Positions 42,532 through 52,678 are shown, counted from the stretch's first letter. The stretch is DNA of 64,000 nucleotides from Maritimibacter alkaliphilus (GCF_019801605.1 NZ_JAHVIT010000002.1:682001-746000); one strand, 5' to 3'. A program made the numbers and translations. The notes: generated from the letters alone by a model not told the origin.

Positions 42532-44691
42532 ATGACGTCCGCCGACGATCTGGTTGGTCTGGTCCGCGCCTACAACCCGAAGTCCAATGCAGACCTGATC
42601 CGCGCGGCCTATGATTTCGGCCGCGCGATGCACGAGGGGCAGTTCCGCCACTCGGGTGAGCCCTATTTCACCCACCCGGTCGCGGTGGCGGTGATCCTGA
42701 CCCAGCAGAAGCTGGACGATGCGACCATCATCACCGCCCTGCTGCACGACACGATCGAGGACACCAAGGCCTCCTATTCCGAGGTCGCCGACAAGTTCGG
42801 CCGCGAGATCGCGGATCTTGTCGATGGGGTGACCAAGTTGACCAACCTGCAGCTCTCCTCGAAGGAGACCAAGCAGGCCGAGAACTTCCGCAAGCTCTTC
42901 ATGGCGATGTCCCGCGACCTGCGGGTGATCCTCGTCAAGCTGGCCGACCGGCTGCACAACATGCGCACGATCAAGTCCATGCGCCCCGAGAAACAGGCCC
43001 AGAAGGCCTGGGAGACGATGGACATCTTCGCCCCGCTGGCGGGCCGCATGGGGATGCAGTGGATGCGCGAGGAGCTGGAAGACCTCGCCTTCAAGGTGCT
43101 GAACCCCAAGGGCCGCGACAGCATCATCCGCCGCTTCGTCACGCTGCAGAACGAAGCCGGCGACGTGGTCGAACGCATCAAGACCGACATGCGCAGCCTG
43201 CTGGCCGAGAGCCAGATCGAGGCCGAGGTCTTTGGTCGCGCCAAGAAGCCCTATTCCATCTGGCGCAAGATGGAGGAGAAGGCGCAGGGCTTCTCGCGGC
43301 TCTCCGATATCTACGGCTTCCGCATCATCACCCGGACCGAGGATGACTGCTACCGCGCGCTCGGCGTGATCCACCGTCGCTGGCGCTCGGTCCCCGGGCG
43401 GTTCAAGGATTACATCAGCCAGCCGAAATCCAACGGCTACCGTTCGCTGCACACCACCGTGTCGGGCCGTGACGGCAAGCGGGTGGAGGTGCAGATCCGC
43501 ACCATCCAGATGCACGAGGTCGCCGAGGCCGGCGTCGCCGCGCACTGGTCCTACCGCGATGGTATCCGGGCCGAGAACCCCTTTGCCGTCGATCCTGCCA
43601 AGTGGATCGCCTCGCTCTCCGAAAGCTTCACCGCCGAGGATGATCACGAGGACTTCTTCGAAGCGGTCAAGCTGGAGATGTACACCGACAAGGTGTTCTG
43701 CTTCACGCCCAAGGGCGAGGTGGTCAAGCTGCCGCGCGGCGCCACGCCCATCGACTTCGCCTATGCGATCCACACAAGGATCGGCAACGCCTGTGTCGGT
43801 GCCAAGATCGACGGCATGCGCGTGCCGCTCTGGACCCGGGTGAAGAACGGCCAGTCGGTCGAGATCATCACCGCCGAGGGCCAGATGCCGCAGGCTACGT
43901 GGCTCGATATCGCGCATACCGGCAAGGCCAAGACCGCCATCCGCCGTGCCCTGCGCGAGGTGGACCGCGAGCGCTTCATCAAGCTGGGCCGCGAACTGGC
44001 GCGGGTCGCCTTCGAACACGTGGGCCGCAAGGCCACCGACCGCGCGCTGGAAGCCGCCGCCGACAAGCTGCGCCTTGCCGGACCCGACGAGCTGCTGGCC
44101 CGTCTCGGCTCGGCCGAGCTTTCGGGCCGCGAGGCGGTGAATGCCGTCTACCCCGATCTCGCCCCGGTCGAGGGCGAGGCGGTGGAGTGGGACCGCGCCG
44201 TCATCGGCCTCTCCGAGGGGCAGAGCTTCGAACGCGCAAGCTGCTGCCAGCCGCTGCCGGGCGAGCGGATCGTGGGCATCACCTTCCGGGGCCGCGGCGT
44301 GGTGGTGCATGCCATCGACTGCGAGTCGCTGGCCGCCTACGAGGATCAGCCCGACCGCTGGATCGACCTGCACTGGCACGACGGCAAGCACCAGGCGATC
44401 TACCCGGTGACGCTGGAAGTCACGCTTCGGAACGATGCCGGGGTCCTTGGCCGGATTTGCACATTGATCGGAGAGCAGAAGGCCAATATTTCCGACATGA
44501 CATTCAGGGATACGAAACCTGACTTTCACAAAGTGGAAATAGATCTGGAGCTGCGGGACGCCGAGCACCTGCACACGATCACCTCGGCCCTCGCGGCGGA
44601 AAGTGACGTGGCCGCCATCGAACGGCGTCGCCGGCCGGTCTATCAGGACCGCCACGCAGAAACGACAGAAGGAGAGACCGTTGGTCTTTAA
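42532..44691 (+). CDS. rsh: bifunctional (p)ppGpp synthetase/hydrolase
   Basis: 719 aa, RelA/SpoT family. Makes and degrades the stringent-response alarmone. Seen: the HD hydrolase domain with HPVAVAVIL and LLHDTIEDT (~residues 44-85), intact; the synthetase domain with KPYSIWRKMEEK, YGFRIITRTEDD and KSNGYRSLHTTV; TGS domain (VFCFTPKGEVVKLPRGATPIDF begins it, ~residue 390); and a C-terminal ACT domain. Both catalytic domains look functional, as usual when an alphaproteobacterium has one Rsh. It overlaps the DUF2062 gene by 11 bp. Confidence 0.96.
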   Translation: MTSADDLVGLVRAYNPKSNADLIRAAYDFGRAMHEGQFRHSGEPYFTHPVAVAVILTQQKLDDATIITALLHDTIEDTKASYSEVADKFGREIADLVDGVTKLTNLQLSSKETKQAENFRKLFMAMSRDLRVILVKLADRLHNMRTIKSMRPEKQAQKAWETMDIFAPLAGRMGMQWMREELEDLAFKVLNPKGRDSIIRRFVTLQNEAGDVVERIKTDMRSLLAESQIEAEVFGRAKKPYSIWRKMEEKAQGFSRLSDIYGFRIITRTEDDCYRALGVIHRRWRSVPGRFKDYISQPKSNGYRSLHTTVSGRDGKRVEVQIRTIQMHEVAEAGVAAHWSYRDGIRAENPFAVDPAKWIASLSESFTAEDDHEDFFEAVKLEMYTDKVFCFTPKGEVVKLPRGATPIDFAYAIHTRIGNACVGAKIDGMRVPLWTRVKNGQSVEIITAEGQMPQATWLDIAHTGKAKTAIRRALREVDRERFIKLGRELARVAFEHVGRKATDRALEAAADKLRLAGPDELLARLGSAELSGREAVNAVYPDLAPVEGEAVEWDRAVIGLSEGQSFERASCCQPLPGERIVGITFRGRGVVVHAIDCESLAAYEDQPDRWIDLHWHDGKHQAIYPVTLEVTLRNDAGVLGRICTLIGEQKANISDMTFRDTKPDFHKVEIDLELRDAEHLHTITSALAAESDVAAIERRRRPVYQDRHAETTEGETVGL

Positions 44692-45328
44692 ACGCCGCGA
44701 CAAACGGCCATTCTGGATCATCCTTCGGGATTTCCTGTGGCCGCGCGGGGGGTGGACCCGGGCCTTTCACTACGTCAAGCATCGCCTCCGTCGTCTGCCG
44801 GACACGCCGCACCGCATTGCACGCGGCATCGCGGCGGGGGTCTTCACCGTCTTCACGCCGTTCTACGGGCTGCATTTCGTGGTCGCCGCCACGCTGGCAT
44901 GGATCCTGCGGGGCAATATCCTCGCCTCCCTGCTGGGGACCTTCGTCGGCAACCCGCTGACCTACATCCCGATCGGTGTGATCTGTCTGCAGACCGGACA
45001 TTTCCTGCTGGGCCGCCCGCCCAAGCCCGAGGGCGAGATCCGCGACGGGATCGCGATCAAGTTCCTTCATGCCGCCGATGACCTGAAGGACAATTTCGCC
45101 GCGATCTTCACCGACCGGCAGGCGGAATGGCATGGGCTGTCGATCTTCTACCACGAGATTTTCTTCCCCTACATGATCGGCGGGATCATCCCGGGGCTCA
45201 TCGCGGCGGCAGCGGCCTATTACGTCAGCCTTCCGCTGATCAAGGCCTATCAGGCCCGGCGGCGCGGTGCTATTCAGGCCAAGCTGAAGGCCATCAAGGC
45301 CAAGACCCACAAGGTCGAGGGCCGCTGA
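44681..45328 (+). CDS. DUF2062 membrane protein
   Basis: 215 aa. The best start is TTG 44681 with AAGGAGA upstream; it overlaps the rsh stop by 11 bp, and there is no suitable ATG. Seen: the family signature [25 protein letters not shown], a second hydrophobic segment with [21 protein letters not shown], and a C-terminal membrane segment followed by a basic tail. The function is unknown. Coupling to rsh is conserved in related genomes. Confidence 0.87.
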   Translation: MVFKRRDKRPFWIILRDFLWPRGGWTRAFHYVKHRLRRLPDTPHRIARGIAAGVFTVFTPFYGLHFVVAATLAWILRGNILASLLGTFVGNPLTYIPIGVICLQTGHFLLGRPPKPEGEIRDGIAIKFLHAADDLKDNFAAIFTDRQAEWHGLSIFYHEIFFPYMIGGIIPGLIAAAAAYYVSLPLIKAYQARRRGAIQAKLKAIKAKTHKVEGR

Positions 45329-45350
45329 GACCTGCACGACAGGAGAGACC

Positions 45351-46100
45351 ATGAACGACGCCCCCAAACTGCGCCTTGGCGTGAACATCGACCATGTCGC
45401 CACTGTCCGTAACGCCCGTGGCGGCGCCTATCCCGATCCGCTGCGCGCCGCGAAACTGGCCGAGGACGCCGGCGCCGACGGGATCACCGCCCACCTGCGT
45501 GAAGACCGCCGCCACATCTCCGACGCCGATATCGACGGGCTGATGGAGGTCCTCTCGGTGCCGCTCAACTTCGAGATGGCCGCGACCGACGAGATGCAGG
45601 CCATTGCCCTGCGCCACAAGCCCCACGCCGTCTGCATCGTCCCCGAGAAGCGCGAGGAGCGCACGACCGAGGGTGGGCTGGAAGTGGCGCGCGAAGAGAA
45701 CAAGCTCGCGCATTTCATCGCGCCGCTGCGCGACGCGGGTTGCCGGGTCTCGATCTTCATCGCCGCCGACCGGCCCCAGATCGAAGCTGCGCACCGCATC
45801 GGTGCCGAGGTGATCGAACTGCACACCGGCGCCTATTGCGATGCCCATGCCGAGGGTCGCTTCGCCGAGCGGGACGCGGAGCTTGAACGCCTGCGGGAGA
45901 TGGCCAGCTTCGCCCATTCGCTGGGGCTCGAGGTCCACGCCGGGCACGGGCTGACCTACGAGACCGTGGCGCCGATCGCCGCCTTCCCCGAGGTGCGCGA
46001 ACTCAACATCGGTCACTTCCTCATCGGCGAGGCGATCTTCCGCGGCCTGCAGCCGGCCATCGCCGAGATGCGCCGCCTGATGGACGAAGCCCGCGCCTGA
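45351..46100 (+). CDS. pdxJ: pyridoxine 5'-phosphate synthase
   Basis: 249 aa. Condenses 1-deoxyxylulose 5-phosphate and 3-amino-2-oxopropyl phosphate to pyridoxine 5'-phosphate. Seen: [16 protein letters not shown] with catalytic His, the [15 protein letters not shown] motif, [16 protein letters not shown] with catalytic Glu, [12 protein letters not shown] and [10 protein letters not shown]. It is complete. AGGAGAGACC precedes ATG 45351, and a strong hairpin follows the stop. Confidence 0.97.
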   Translation: MNDAPKLRLGVNIDHVATVRNARGGAYPDPLRAAKLAEDAGADGITAHLREDRRHISDADIDGLMEVLSVPLNFEMAATDEMQAIALRHKPHAVCIVPEKREERTTEGGLEVAREENKLAHFIAPLRDAGCRVSIFIAADRPQIEAAHRIGAEVIELHTGAYCDAHAEGRFAERDAELERLREMASFAHSLGLEVHAGHGLTYETVAPIAAFPEVRELNIGHFLIGEAIFRGLQPAIAEMRRLMDEARA

Positions 46101-46119
46101 GGCCTCCGCCTGACATCTC

Positions 46120-46153
46120 GAAGCCGCGGCGCCACGGAAGGCTCCGCGGCTTC
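46120..46153. terminator. bidirectional terminator between pdxJ and a LysR-type gene
   Basis: GAAGCCGCGG (46120-46129) and its exact complement (46144-46153) form a 10-bp stem with a 14-nt loop, and CTCTTT follows. It is placed between convergent genes and could end transcription from both. Confidence 0.75.
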
Positions 46154-46169
46154 CTCTTTCCCCAAGTCC

Positions 46170-47060
46170 TCATCCCATGCCCGAGGCCGCGAGCGCCTCC
46201 TTGAGCCATGCGCGGAACTGCCGCTGCGGCGTCGAGAGTGACCGGTCCGCCGCAGAGACCAGCCAGTAGCTCAGCCCCGTCGGGTGATAGCGGGGGATCG
46301 GCGCGCTGATCTGGCCGCGCTCCAGCGCATCGTGGCAGAGCGTCTCGAAGGCCAGCAGCACCCCTTCGCCCGCCATCGCGGCGTCGAGCCCCAGCGAGGC
46401 CTCGTTGAAGACCGGCCCCTCGCCGAGGATCGCCGCGCTTTCGCCCTCCGGGCGCAGCCAGACATCCCAGTCGAACATGGCGCGGGCATCGCGGATGATC
46501 GGCACTTTTCCGAAATCGGCGGGGGTCTTGATTCGGGCGGCCCAGTCGGCGTTGCAGACCGGGATCACCAGCTGGTCCAGCAGGTGATCGGCGGTCAGCC
46601 CGGGGTAGGGGCCGCGCCCGATGCGGATCGCGAAGTCCACGTCGCCCGCATTGGGATCGACCAGCGTCACGTCGGAATCGAGCCGCACCTTGATCTCGGG
46701 GTGGGCGCGGGTGAATTCCGGCAGGCGCCAGATCAGCCAGCGGGCGGCAAAGATCGGCGCGACCGAGATCGTGAGGATTTGCGCCCGGTCGCGTTTGGAC
46801 AGGTCCACCGCCGCCGCGATCCGCCCGAAGCCGTCCGAGAGCAGGCGCATCACGTCTTCCGCCCCGGGCATCACCTGAAGGCCGCCCGGTGCCCGGTCGA
46901 ACAGCTGCCGTCCAAGCGCCGCCTCGGTGCGGGCGACCTGCTGGCTGACCGCCCCGGTCGAGACACCCAGTTCCTGCGCGGCGGCCCGCAGGCTGCCCAG
47001 TCGGGCCACCGCCTCGACCGCGCGCAATCCGTTCAGGGGGGCGTTCCGCAATCTTTCCAT
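46170..47060 (-). CDS. LysR-type transcriptional regulator (GcvA-like)
   Basis: 296 aa. Seen: N-terminal winged HTH with LNGLRAVEAVARLGSLRAAA and ELGVSTGAVSQQVARTEA, then the periplasmic-binding-fold effector domain with FAARWLIWRLPEFTRAHPEI, typical of the GcvA group. It probably regulates the divergent small gene starting at 47162, since the 101-bp gap between them contains a 13-bp dyad fitting a LysR box. The effector is unknown. Confidence 0.88.
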   Translation of the reverse strand: MERLRNAPLNGLRAVEAVARLGSLRAAAQELGVSTGAVSQQVARTEAALGRQLFDRAPGGLQVMPGAEDVMRLLSDGFGRIAAAVDLSKRDRAQILTISVAPIFAARWLIWRLPEFTRAHPEIKVRLDSDVTLVDPNAGDVDFAIRIGRGPYPGLTADHLLDQLVIPVCNADWAARIKTPADFGKVPIIRDARAMFDWDVWLRPEGESAAILGEGPVFNEASLGLDAAMAGEGVLLAFETLCHDALERGQISAPIPRYHPTGLSYWLVSAADRSLSTPQRQFRAWLKEALAASGMG

Positions 47061-47121
47061 TTCAGAAAAGCTAAACAGGATTTCAGCTCTTGGCCAGTTT
47101 TAAGGCGAAACCAGGTGCCCC

Positions 47122-47134
47122 ATATTGCCAATAT
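47122..47134. promoter_or_regulatory. LysR-type binding dyad
   Basis: ATATTG-C-CAATAT is a perfect 13-bp dyad with the A-N11-T shape of LysR-type sites. It lies 28 bp upstream of the ATG of the 65-aa gene and 62 bp from the start of the divergent LysR-type gene, where it could serve both. Confidence 0.55.
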
Positions 47135-47161
47135 CTGAAACCAGAACAGAAGGAGAAGACC

Positions 47162-47359
47162 ATGACAAACTGGTTCAAGACGTTCTTTGCCGCCCCGGCC
47201 CGCCCGGACGGGCATCGCGGAGATCCCTTTGCGGATCCGCAGATTGCCCGGATGAGCCACCGGGATCTGGCAGATCTGCCGCTGACCCCGCCACCGGCCC
47301 CGGGCCGTGCCGCGGAGACGGCGGCACGCTGCGCGCAACCGCGCGTGCAGCGGGCCTGA
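47162..47359 (+). CDS. small DUF1127-like protein, divergent from a LysR-type gene
   Basis: 65 aa. A very good AAGGAGAAG precedes ATG 47162, which makes translation likely. The sequence opens MTNWFKTFF and has MSHRDLADLPLTPPP near residues 34-48, like the DUF1127 core in which R-x-x-L-x-D-(I/L)-G-L is typical; the Gly is replaced here. The C-terminus is low-complexity Ala/Arg. DUF1127 proteins bind RNA or affect phosphate and carbon stress in some alphaproteobacteria; whether this divergent one does is unknown. Confidence 0.6.
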   Translation: MTNWFKTFFAAPARPDGHRGDPFADPQIARMSHRDLADLPLTPPPAPGRAAETAARCAQPRVQRA

Positions 47360-47488
47360 AGAGGGCCCCACACGGGCCCCGCACGGGTCTGACACGGGCC
47401 ACCACATACGGGCCTGGCCCACGCCTCCCCCCTGACAATCGCGCCTCGGCGCGGTAAGCGGGGCGGGACCAGCGAAAGGGCCCCCAAC

Positions 47489-47890
47489 ATGATCCTCGGC
47501 ATCGGCAGCGACCTTGCGAACATCGACCGGATCGGCGGCACGCTGGCCCGCTTCGGCGATCGGTTCCGCACGCGTGTCTTCACCGAGGAGGAGCGCCGCC
47601 GCTCCGACCGCCTCGCCGATCCGGTGGCCAGCTATGCCAAGCGGTGGGCGGCCAAGGAGGCCTGCTCGAAGGCGCTCGGCACCGGGCTTGCCATGGGTAT
47701 CTCCTGGCGCGACATGAGCGTGACCAACCTGACAAGCGGACAGCCCGTGATGCATCTGACCGGCTGGGCCGCCGAGCGGCTGGCCGCCCTGACCCCCGCG
47801 GGCCATATCTCCCATGTTCACGTGACTTTGACCGATGATGCCCCCTGGGCGCAGGCTTTCGTGGTGATCGAGGCCCGCCCGGCGGCCTGA
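47489..47890 (+). CDS. acpS: holo-[acyl-carrier-protein] synthase
   Basis: 133 aa. Transfers phosphopantetheine from CoA to acyl carrier protein. Seen: the opening [14 protein letters not shown] with the magnesium-binding Asp and the second signature [18 protein letters not shown] with the Glu and Lys of the active site. The size is usual. It starts the acpS-lepB-rnc-EamA-era series on the plus strand; the 67-bp gap to lepB has no terminator. Confidence 0.95.
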   Translation: MILGIGSDLANIDRIGGTLARFGDRFRTRVFTEEERRRSDRLADPVASYAKRWAAKEACSKALGTGLAMGISWRDMSVTNLTSGQPVMHLTGWAAERLAALTPAGHISHVHVTLTDDAPWAQAFVVIEARPAA

Positions 47891-47957
47891 CGACGCCTTG
47901 ACACCATTGTGCCCGCCCCGCATGAAGCCCCGGACGGCTTAGCAAAGAGGCAGGAAC

Positions 47958-48797
47958 ATGGCTTCCAAGGACGGCTCGGGCAACGCGATCTGGGAAACGA
48001 TCAAGACGATCTTCTGGGCTCTGATCATCGCGGGGCTCTTCCGCACGATCCTGTTCCAGCCCTTCTGGATCCCTTCGGGCTCCATGAAGGACACGTTGCT
48101 GATCGGCGACTTCCTCTTCGTGAACAAGATGGCCTACGGCTATTCCTACGCCTCCTGCCCGACGATCCGCATCGCGTCGCTGGGGGTCGAAGTGGACGCC
48201 AAGGACATCTGCGGCTTCCTCGACGGCGACAACACCCGCCTGCTGGGCAGCGAGCCCGAGCGCGGCGACGTGGTGGTCTTCCGCCACCCGGTGACCGGGC
48301 AGGACTACATCAAGCGGCTGATCGGCCTGCCGGGCGACAAGATCCAGGTCCGCGACAGCGTGCTCTACATCAATGACGAGGCCGTTGGTCTCGAAGATGC
48401 AGGCAACTTCTCCGAGGTCTACGAGCGTCAGGGGCCGGAAGGCCGCTACCCGCGCTGCGAGAACGGCCCGGTGGGCGAGGGGGCGGAATGCCTCAAGTCG
48501 CGCCAGACCGAGACGCTGCCCGGTGGCTCCTCCCATGACATCCTGAACATCGGCTACCAGCCGCGCGCGGACGACACGGATGTCTTCACCGTGCCCGAGG
48601 GCCACTATTTCATGATGGGCGACAACCGCGACAACTCGACGGACTCGCGCTTCTCGCAGATGGCCGGCGGCGTCGGCATGGTGCCCTTCGAGAACATCAT
48701 CGGTCGCGCCGACCGGATCATGTTCTCCTCGGCCGGGCGTTCGATGCTCTTCTTCTGGACCTGGCGCGGCGACCGGTTCTTCAAGGCGATCGAGTGA
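47958..48797 (+). CDS. lepB: signal peptidase I
   Basis: 279 aa. Membrane-bound Ser/Lys protease that removes signal peptides on the periplasmic side. Seen: an N-terminal membrane segment ([17 protein letters not shown]), box [15 protein letters not shown] with the Ser nucleophile, box [15 protein letters not shown] with the general-base Lys, and box [14 protein letters not shown]. Complete. It overlaps the rnc start as GTGA. Confidence 0.97.
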   Translation: MASKDGSGNAIWETIKTIFWALIIAGLFRTILFQPFWIPSGSMKDTLLIGDFLFVNKMAYGYSYASCPTIRIASLGVEVDAKDICGFLDGDNTRLLGSEPERGDVVVFRHPVTGQDYIKRLIGLPGDKIQVRDSVLYINDEAVGLEDAGNFSEVYERQGPEGRYPRCENGPVGEGAECLKSRQTETLPGGSSHDILNIGYQPRADDTDVFTVPEGHYFMMGDNRDNSTDSRFSQMAGGVGMVPFENIIGRADRIMFSSAGRSMLFFWTWRGDRFFKAIE

Positions 48798-49480
48798 AAC
48801 TGTCGGCGGAACTGAAGGCCTTCCAGGGCCGGATCGGGCATACGTTCTCCCAGCCCGAGCTCCTGGCGCGCGCGGTGACGCACTCCTCGATGGCCTCGGT
48901 CCATCGGGATGACAACCAGCGGCTGGAGTTCCTCGGCGACCGGGTGCTGGGCCTCGTCATGGCGCAGGCCCTGCTGGAGGGCGATCGTGCTGCCTCCGAG
49001 GGGCAGCTCGCGCCGCGGTTCAACGCGCTCGTGCGCAAGGAGACCTGCGCCGATGTCGCGCGCGAGGTCGACCTTGGCGCGGTGCTGCGGCTGGGACGGT
49101 CCGAGATGATGTCCGGCGGGCGGCGCAAGCTGGCCCTGCTGGGCGACGGGATGGAAGCAGTGATCGCGGCGGTCTACCTCGACGGTGGTCTCGACGCCGC
49201 GCAGGCGATGATCCTGCGGCTCTGGGGCGACCGGATCGGCAAGGTCGAGGCCGACGCCCGCGACCCCAAGACCGCGCTTCAGGAATGGGCGCAGGCCCGC
49301 GGGCTGCAACCGCCGACCTATGTCGAGACCGGCCGGCGCGGCCCCGACCATGCGCCCGTCTTCACCATCGAGGCGCGGCTGGAGAACGGCGAGAGCGAAG
49401 CCTCCACCGCCGCCTCCAAGCGCAAGGCGGAACAGGCGGCGGCCAAGGCCCTGCTGGACCGGCTCGAGGGCGGGGCTTGA
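48794..49480 (+). CDS. rnc: ribonuclease III
   Basis: 228 aa. Cuts double-stranded RNA in rRNA processing. Seen: the signature [15 protein letters not shown] with the two key acidic residues, [16 protein letters not shown] with the third and fourth, and a C-terminal dsRNA-binding domain ([15 protein letters not shown] onward). GTG 48794 overlaps the lepB stop, and the stop overlaps the next start as TTGA. The lepB-rnc-era order is widespread. Confidence 0.97.
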   Translation: MKLSAELKAFQGRIGHTFSQPELLARAVTHSSMASVHRDDNQRLEFLGDRVLGLVMAQALLEGDRAASEGQLAPRFNALVRKETCADVAREVDLGAVLRLGRSEMMSGGRRKLALLGDGMEAVIAAVYLDGGLDAAQAMILRLWGDRIGKVEADARDPKTALQEWAQARGLQPPTYVETGRRGPDHAPVFTIEARLENGESEASTAASKRKAEQAAAKALLDRLEGGA

Positions 49481-50370
49481 GCGATAACGCCCGCGGCGCG
49501 CTCTTCATGGTCCTCGCCATGATGGCCTTCGCCGGCGAGGATGCCTTCTACAAACATGTGACCGCCAGCCTGCCGCCGGGCTTTGCGCTGCTGCTCTTCG
49601 GGCTGGCGGGGCTGGCGATCTTCTCGGGCCTCGCGCTGCGGGCGGGGCAGGCGCCGTTGCACCCGGCGTCCTTCTCGCGGCCCCTGCTGATCCGCTCCGC
49701 CTTCGAGACCGCGGGCCGGCTCTTCTTCGCGCTCAGCCTTGCCTACACGCCGCTCTCCACCACCTCGGCCATCCTGCAGGCGACGCCGCTGGTGGTGACG
49801 GCAGGGGCGGCGGTTCTGCTGGGCGAACAGGTCGGACCCCGGCGCTGGATCGCCATGTCGGTGGGCTTCCTCGGCGTGCTGCTGATCCTGCGCCCCACGC
49901 CCGAGGCCTTCCGCGCCGACGTGATCCTCGCGGTGATCGCCATGGTGGGCTTCGCGGGCCGCGACCTTGCCACGCGCACCAGCCCCCCGGCGGTGTCCCG
50001 CTGGCAGTTGGGCGTGCTGGGCTTCGGGGTGGTCGCCCTCTCCGGTGCGGTACTGATGCTGATCGACCCGGCCCCGCCGCGGATGCCCGATGGCGAGACG
50101 CTGCTCTCGCTGGCGCTGACCGCCGCCTTCGGGGTGACGGCCTACACGTTGCTGACGCAGGCGATGCGCACCGGCGAGATCTCGGTTGTGGCGCCGTTCC
50201 GCTACTCGCGGCTACTGGTTGCCCTCGTCATCGCCATCGTCTTCTTCGGGGAACGGCCCGATCTGCGGACCCTCGCCGGGGCCGTTCTGATCGTCGGCAG
50301 CGGGATTTACACCCTCCTGCGGGGCGCCCGCGTGCAGAGGACCGCAGACAGGGCTGGCCGTGCAGGTTAA
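49477..50370 (+). CDS. EamA/DMT-family transporter
   Basis: 297 aa. Start TTG 49477 overlaps the rnc stop as TTGA; it gives the usual [15 protein letters not shown] opening, whereas the ATG at 49507 would shorten the first helix. About ten hydrophobic helices in two EamA repeats are visible (first [18 protein letters not shown], second [14 protein letters not shown]). It is a drug/metabolite-type exporter; the substrate is unknown. It sits between rnc and era. Confidence 0.88.
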   Translation: MSDNARGALFMVLAMMAFAGEDAFYKHVTASLPPGFALLLFGLAGLAIFSGLALRAGQAPLHPASFSRPLLIRSAFETAGRLFFALSLAYTPLSTTSAILQATPLVVTAGAAVLLGEQVGPRRWIAMSVGFLGVLLILRPTPEAFRADVILAVIAMVGFAGRDLATRTSPPAVSRWQLGVLGFGVVALSGAVLMLIDPAPPRMPDGETLLSLALTAAFGVTAYTLLTQAMRTGEISVVAPFRYSRLLVALVIAIVFFGERPDLRTLAGAVLIVGSGIYTLLRGARVQRTADRAGRAG

Positions 50371-50409
50371 ACTGCCCTATGAGGCCCGCCAGCCAACAAA
50401 GGACATCCC

Positions 50410-51315
50410 ATGACCACTCGCGCAGGTTTCGTCGCCCTGATCGGAGAGCCGAACGCCGGTAAATCCACCCTGCTGAACCGCATGGTGGGGGCCAAGGTTT
50501 CGATCGTGACGCACAAGGTGCAGACCACCCGCGCCCGCATCCGCGGCGTGGCCCTCGAGGGCGAGGCGCAGATCGTCTTCGTCGACACGCCCGGCCTCTT
50601 CAAGCCGCGCCGCAGGCTGGACCGCGCCATGGTCGCCGCCGCCTGGGGCGGGGCCGCCGATGCCGACGTGGTCGTGCTGATGGTCGAGGCGCACCGCGGC
50701 GTGACCGAGGGCGTCGAGAAGATCCTCGAAGGGCTTGCCGAGATCGGCAAGGGCCGTACCGTTGCCCTTGCGATCAACAAGATCGACCGGGTCGAGGCGC
50801 CCGTGCTGCTGGCCCTGACCGAGAAGCTGAACGCCGCCTATGACTTTGCCCAGACCTTCATGATCTCGGCCGAGAAGGGCTATGGCGTCGACGACCTGCG
50901 CAAGTGGCTGGCGGGTGAAGTGCCCGAGGGCCCGTGGCTCTACCCCGAGGACCAGATCGCCGACCTGCCGATGCGCATGATCGCCGCCGAGATGACCCGC
51001 GAGAAGCTGACCCTGCGCCTGCACCAGGAGCTGCCCTACCAGCTGACGGTCGAGACCGAGAACTGGGAAGAGCGCCCCGATGGCACCGCCCGGATCGACC
51101 AGATCGTCTATGTCAGCCGCGACGGCCACAAGGGCATCGTGCTGGGCAACAAGGGCGAGACGATCAAGGCTGTCTCCAAGGCCGCGCGCGAAGAGCTGGA
51201 GGAATTCCTCGGCCGCCGGGTCCACCTCTTCCTGCAGGTGAAGGTGCGCACCAACTGGCTCGACGAGGCCGAACGCTATTCCGAGATGGGCCTCGACTTC
51301 AAGGACGGGAACTGA
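50410..51315 (+). CDS. era: GTPase Era
   Basis: 301 aa. Binds the 3' end of 16S rRNA during 30S assembly. Seen: G1 GEPNAGKSTLLN, switch region TTRARIRG, G3 DTPGLF, G4 NKID and a C-terminal KH domain with LGNKGETIKAVSKAAREEL. Complete; AAGGACATCCC precedes ATG 50410. It is followed after 4 bp by the DUF1491 gene. Confidence 0.97.
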   Translation: MTTRAGFVALIGEPNAGKSTLLNRMVGAKVSIVTHKVQTTRARIRGVALEGEAQIVFVDTPGLFKPRRRLDRAMVAAAWGGAADADVVVLMVEAHRGVTEGVEKILEGLAEIGKGRTVALAINKIDRVEAPVLLALTEKLNAAYDFAQTFMISAEKGYGVDDLRKWLAGEVPEGPWLYPEDQIADLPMRMIAAEMTREKLTLRLHQELPYQLTVETENWEERPDGTARIDQIVYVSRDGHKGIVLGNKGETIKAVSKAAREELEEFLGRRVHLFLQVKVRTNWLDEAERYSEMGLDFKDGN

Positions 51316-51319
51316 GCCC

Positions 51320-51655
51320 ATGTCCCCCCGCCTGACGGCGCAATTCTGGGTGCAGGCCTACCTCGCCCGGCTGCGGCTGGCCGACATTCCGGCCTTCGTC
51401 GTGGCCCATGGCGACGACACGGCGGGCGCGGTGCTGGTGAAGCTGGCGACGCTGGACGGGCAGGCACGGGCCTTCACCCGCGGCTTCGACCTGATGTCGG
51501 GCGCGCGCCGCTGGGAGGTGCTGGCAGAGGGCGCCGAGGCCGAGGTGGATGCCGCCGTCACCCGCCAGCGGGGCTATGATCCCGATCTCTGGGTGATCGA
51601 GGTGGAGGACCGCCATGGCCGCCACCTGCTGGACGAACCGGGCCTGTCGGAGTGA
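51320..51655 (+). CDS. DUF1491 family protein
   Basis: 111 aa, an alphaproteobacterial protein of unknown function. Seen: RLTAQFWVQAYLARLRL near the start and a C-terminal RQRGYDPDLWVIEVEDR, both typical of the family. It starts 4 bp after the era stop, so it is part of the same transcript. No enzymatic motif is visible. Confidence 0.83.
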   Translation: MSPRLTAQFWVQAYLARLRLADIPAFVVAHGDDTAGAVLVKLATLDGQARAFTRGFDLMSGARRWEVLAEGAEAEVDAAVTRQRGYDPDLWVIEVEDRHGRHLLDEPGLSE

Positions 51656-51724
51656 GGGGCTGCGCCCCGGAGCGTGGCCTTGAAAGAAAGGCGTAGGGCG
51701 GCGAGAAACATCGCCCCGCGCCCG

Positions 51725-51752
51725 TTGACTCCCCGCAAATCCCGCGTATAAG
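51725..51752 (+). promoter_or_regulatory. sigma-70-type promoter of rpsD
   Basis: TTGACT (51725-51730), a 16-bp spacer and TATAAG (51747-51752) closely match the consensus. The resulting leader would be about 110 nt and contains a GCCGCCC/GGGCGGC hairpin (51833-51848) just before AAGGAGA and GTG 51871. Autoregulation by S4 through this leader is possible but not shown. Confidence 0.6.
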
Positions 51753-51870
51753 CGCGGCTTCATTGGTGTTGGTGGGCCCCGCAAGGGGATTCCTGTCATG
51801 GGTTCACGCCCAAGAGGACAACGCCCTTCATAGCCGCCCCCGGGCGGCGCTCTGACGAAGGAGATCAGCC

Positions 51871-52491
51871 GTGACCAAACGCACGTCTGCCAAGTACAAA
51901 ATCGACCGCCGCATGGGCGAAAACATCTGGGGCCGCGCCAAGTCCCCGGTCAACCGCCGCGAATACGGCCCCGGCCAGCACGGTCAGCGCCGCAAGGGCA
52001 AGATGTCGGACTTCGGTCTGCAGCTGCGCGCCAAGCAGAAGCTGAAAGGCTACTACGGCGACCTGACCGAGAAGCAGTTCCGCCGCATCTTCGCCGAAGC
52101 TGAGCGTGTGAAGGGCGACACCGGTGAGAACCTGATCGGCCTGCTCGAGCGCCGTCTGGACGCCGTCGTCTACCGCGCCAAGTTCGTGGCGACCATCTTC
52201 GCTGCACGTCAGTTCGTGAACCACGGCCACGTGACCGTGAACGGCCAGCGCGTGAACATCCCCTCCTACCGCGTGAAAGAGGGTGACGTCATCGAGGTCC
52301 GCGACAAGTCCAAGCAGATCGCCGTCGTCATGGAAGCCACCCAGCTGCCCGAGCGTGACGTCCCCGACTACATCGAGGCCGACCACTCGAAGATGACCGC
52401 GACCTTCGTGCGCACCCCGGCCCTGGGCGACGTTCCCTACGCCGTGCAGATGGAACCGCACCTCGTCATCGAATTCTACGCGCAGAACTGA
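51871..52491 (+). CDS. rpsD: 30S ribosomal protein S4
   Basis: 206 aa. Primary 16S rRNA-binding protein. Seen: the N-terminal [32 protein letters not shown] and the S4 RNA-binding domain [15 protein letters not shown] through [21 protein letters not shown]. The start is GTG 51871 with a good AAGGAGA. It stands as a single gene between its own promoter and a strong terminator. Confidence 0.97.
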   Translation: MTKRTSAKYKIDRRMGENIWGRAKSPVNRREYGPGQHGQRRKGKMSDFGLQLRAKQKLKGYYGDLTEKQFRRIFAEAERVKGDTGENLIGLLERRLDAVVYRAKFVATIFAARQFVNHGHVTVNGQRVNIPSYRVKEGDVIEVRDKSKQIAVVMEATQLPERDVPDYIEADHSKMTATFVRTPALGDVPYAVQMEPHLVIEFYAQN

Positions 52492-52512
52492 TCCTGCGCC
52501 GATCCGATCCGG

Positions 52513-52541
52513 AAAGGGCCGCACCTCTGGTGTGGCCCTTT
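52513..52541 (+). terminator. intrinsic terminator of rpsD
   Basis: AAAGGGCCgCACC pairs with GGTGtGGCCCTTT (one G-U pair) around a TCT loop, followed by TTTTTGCTTTT. It ends 50 bp after the rpsD stop. Confidence 0.85.
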
Positions 52542-52678
52542 TTGCTTTTGGGGGGGCGTCGGGCAGGGCGCACGTTCGGCTGGTCCGGGCGGGGGTCTGG
52601 TGAGGGGCCTGGCCGGGCGGCGCGGGCGCAGTTTTCCGGGACCTCGGTCGTGTCGCGCCCCGTGTCGCGCACCGTGCC

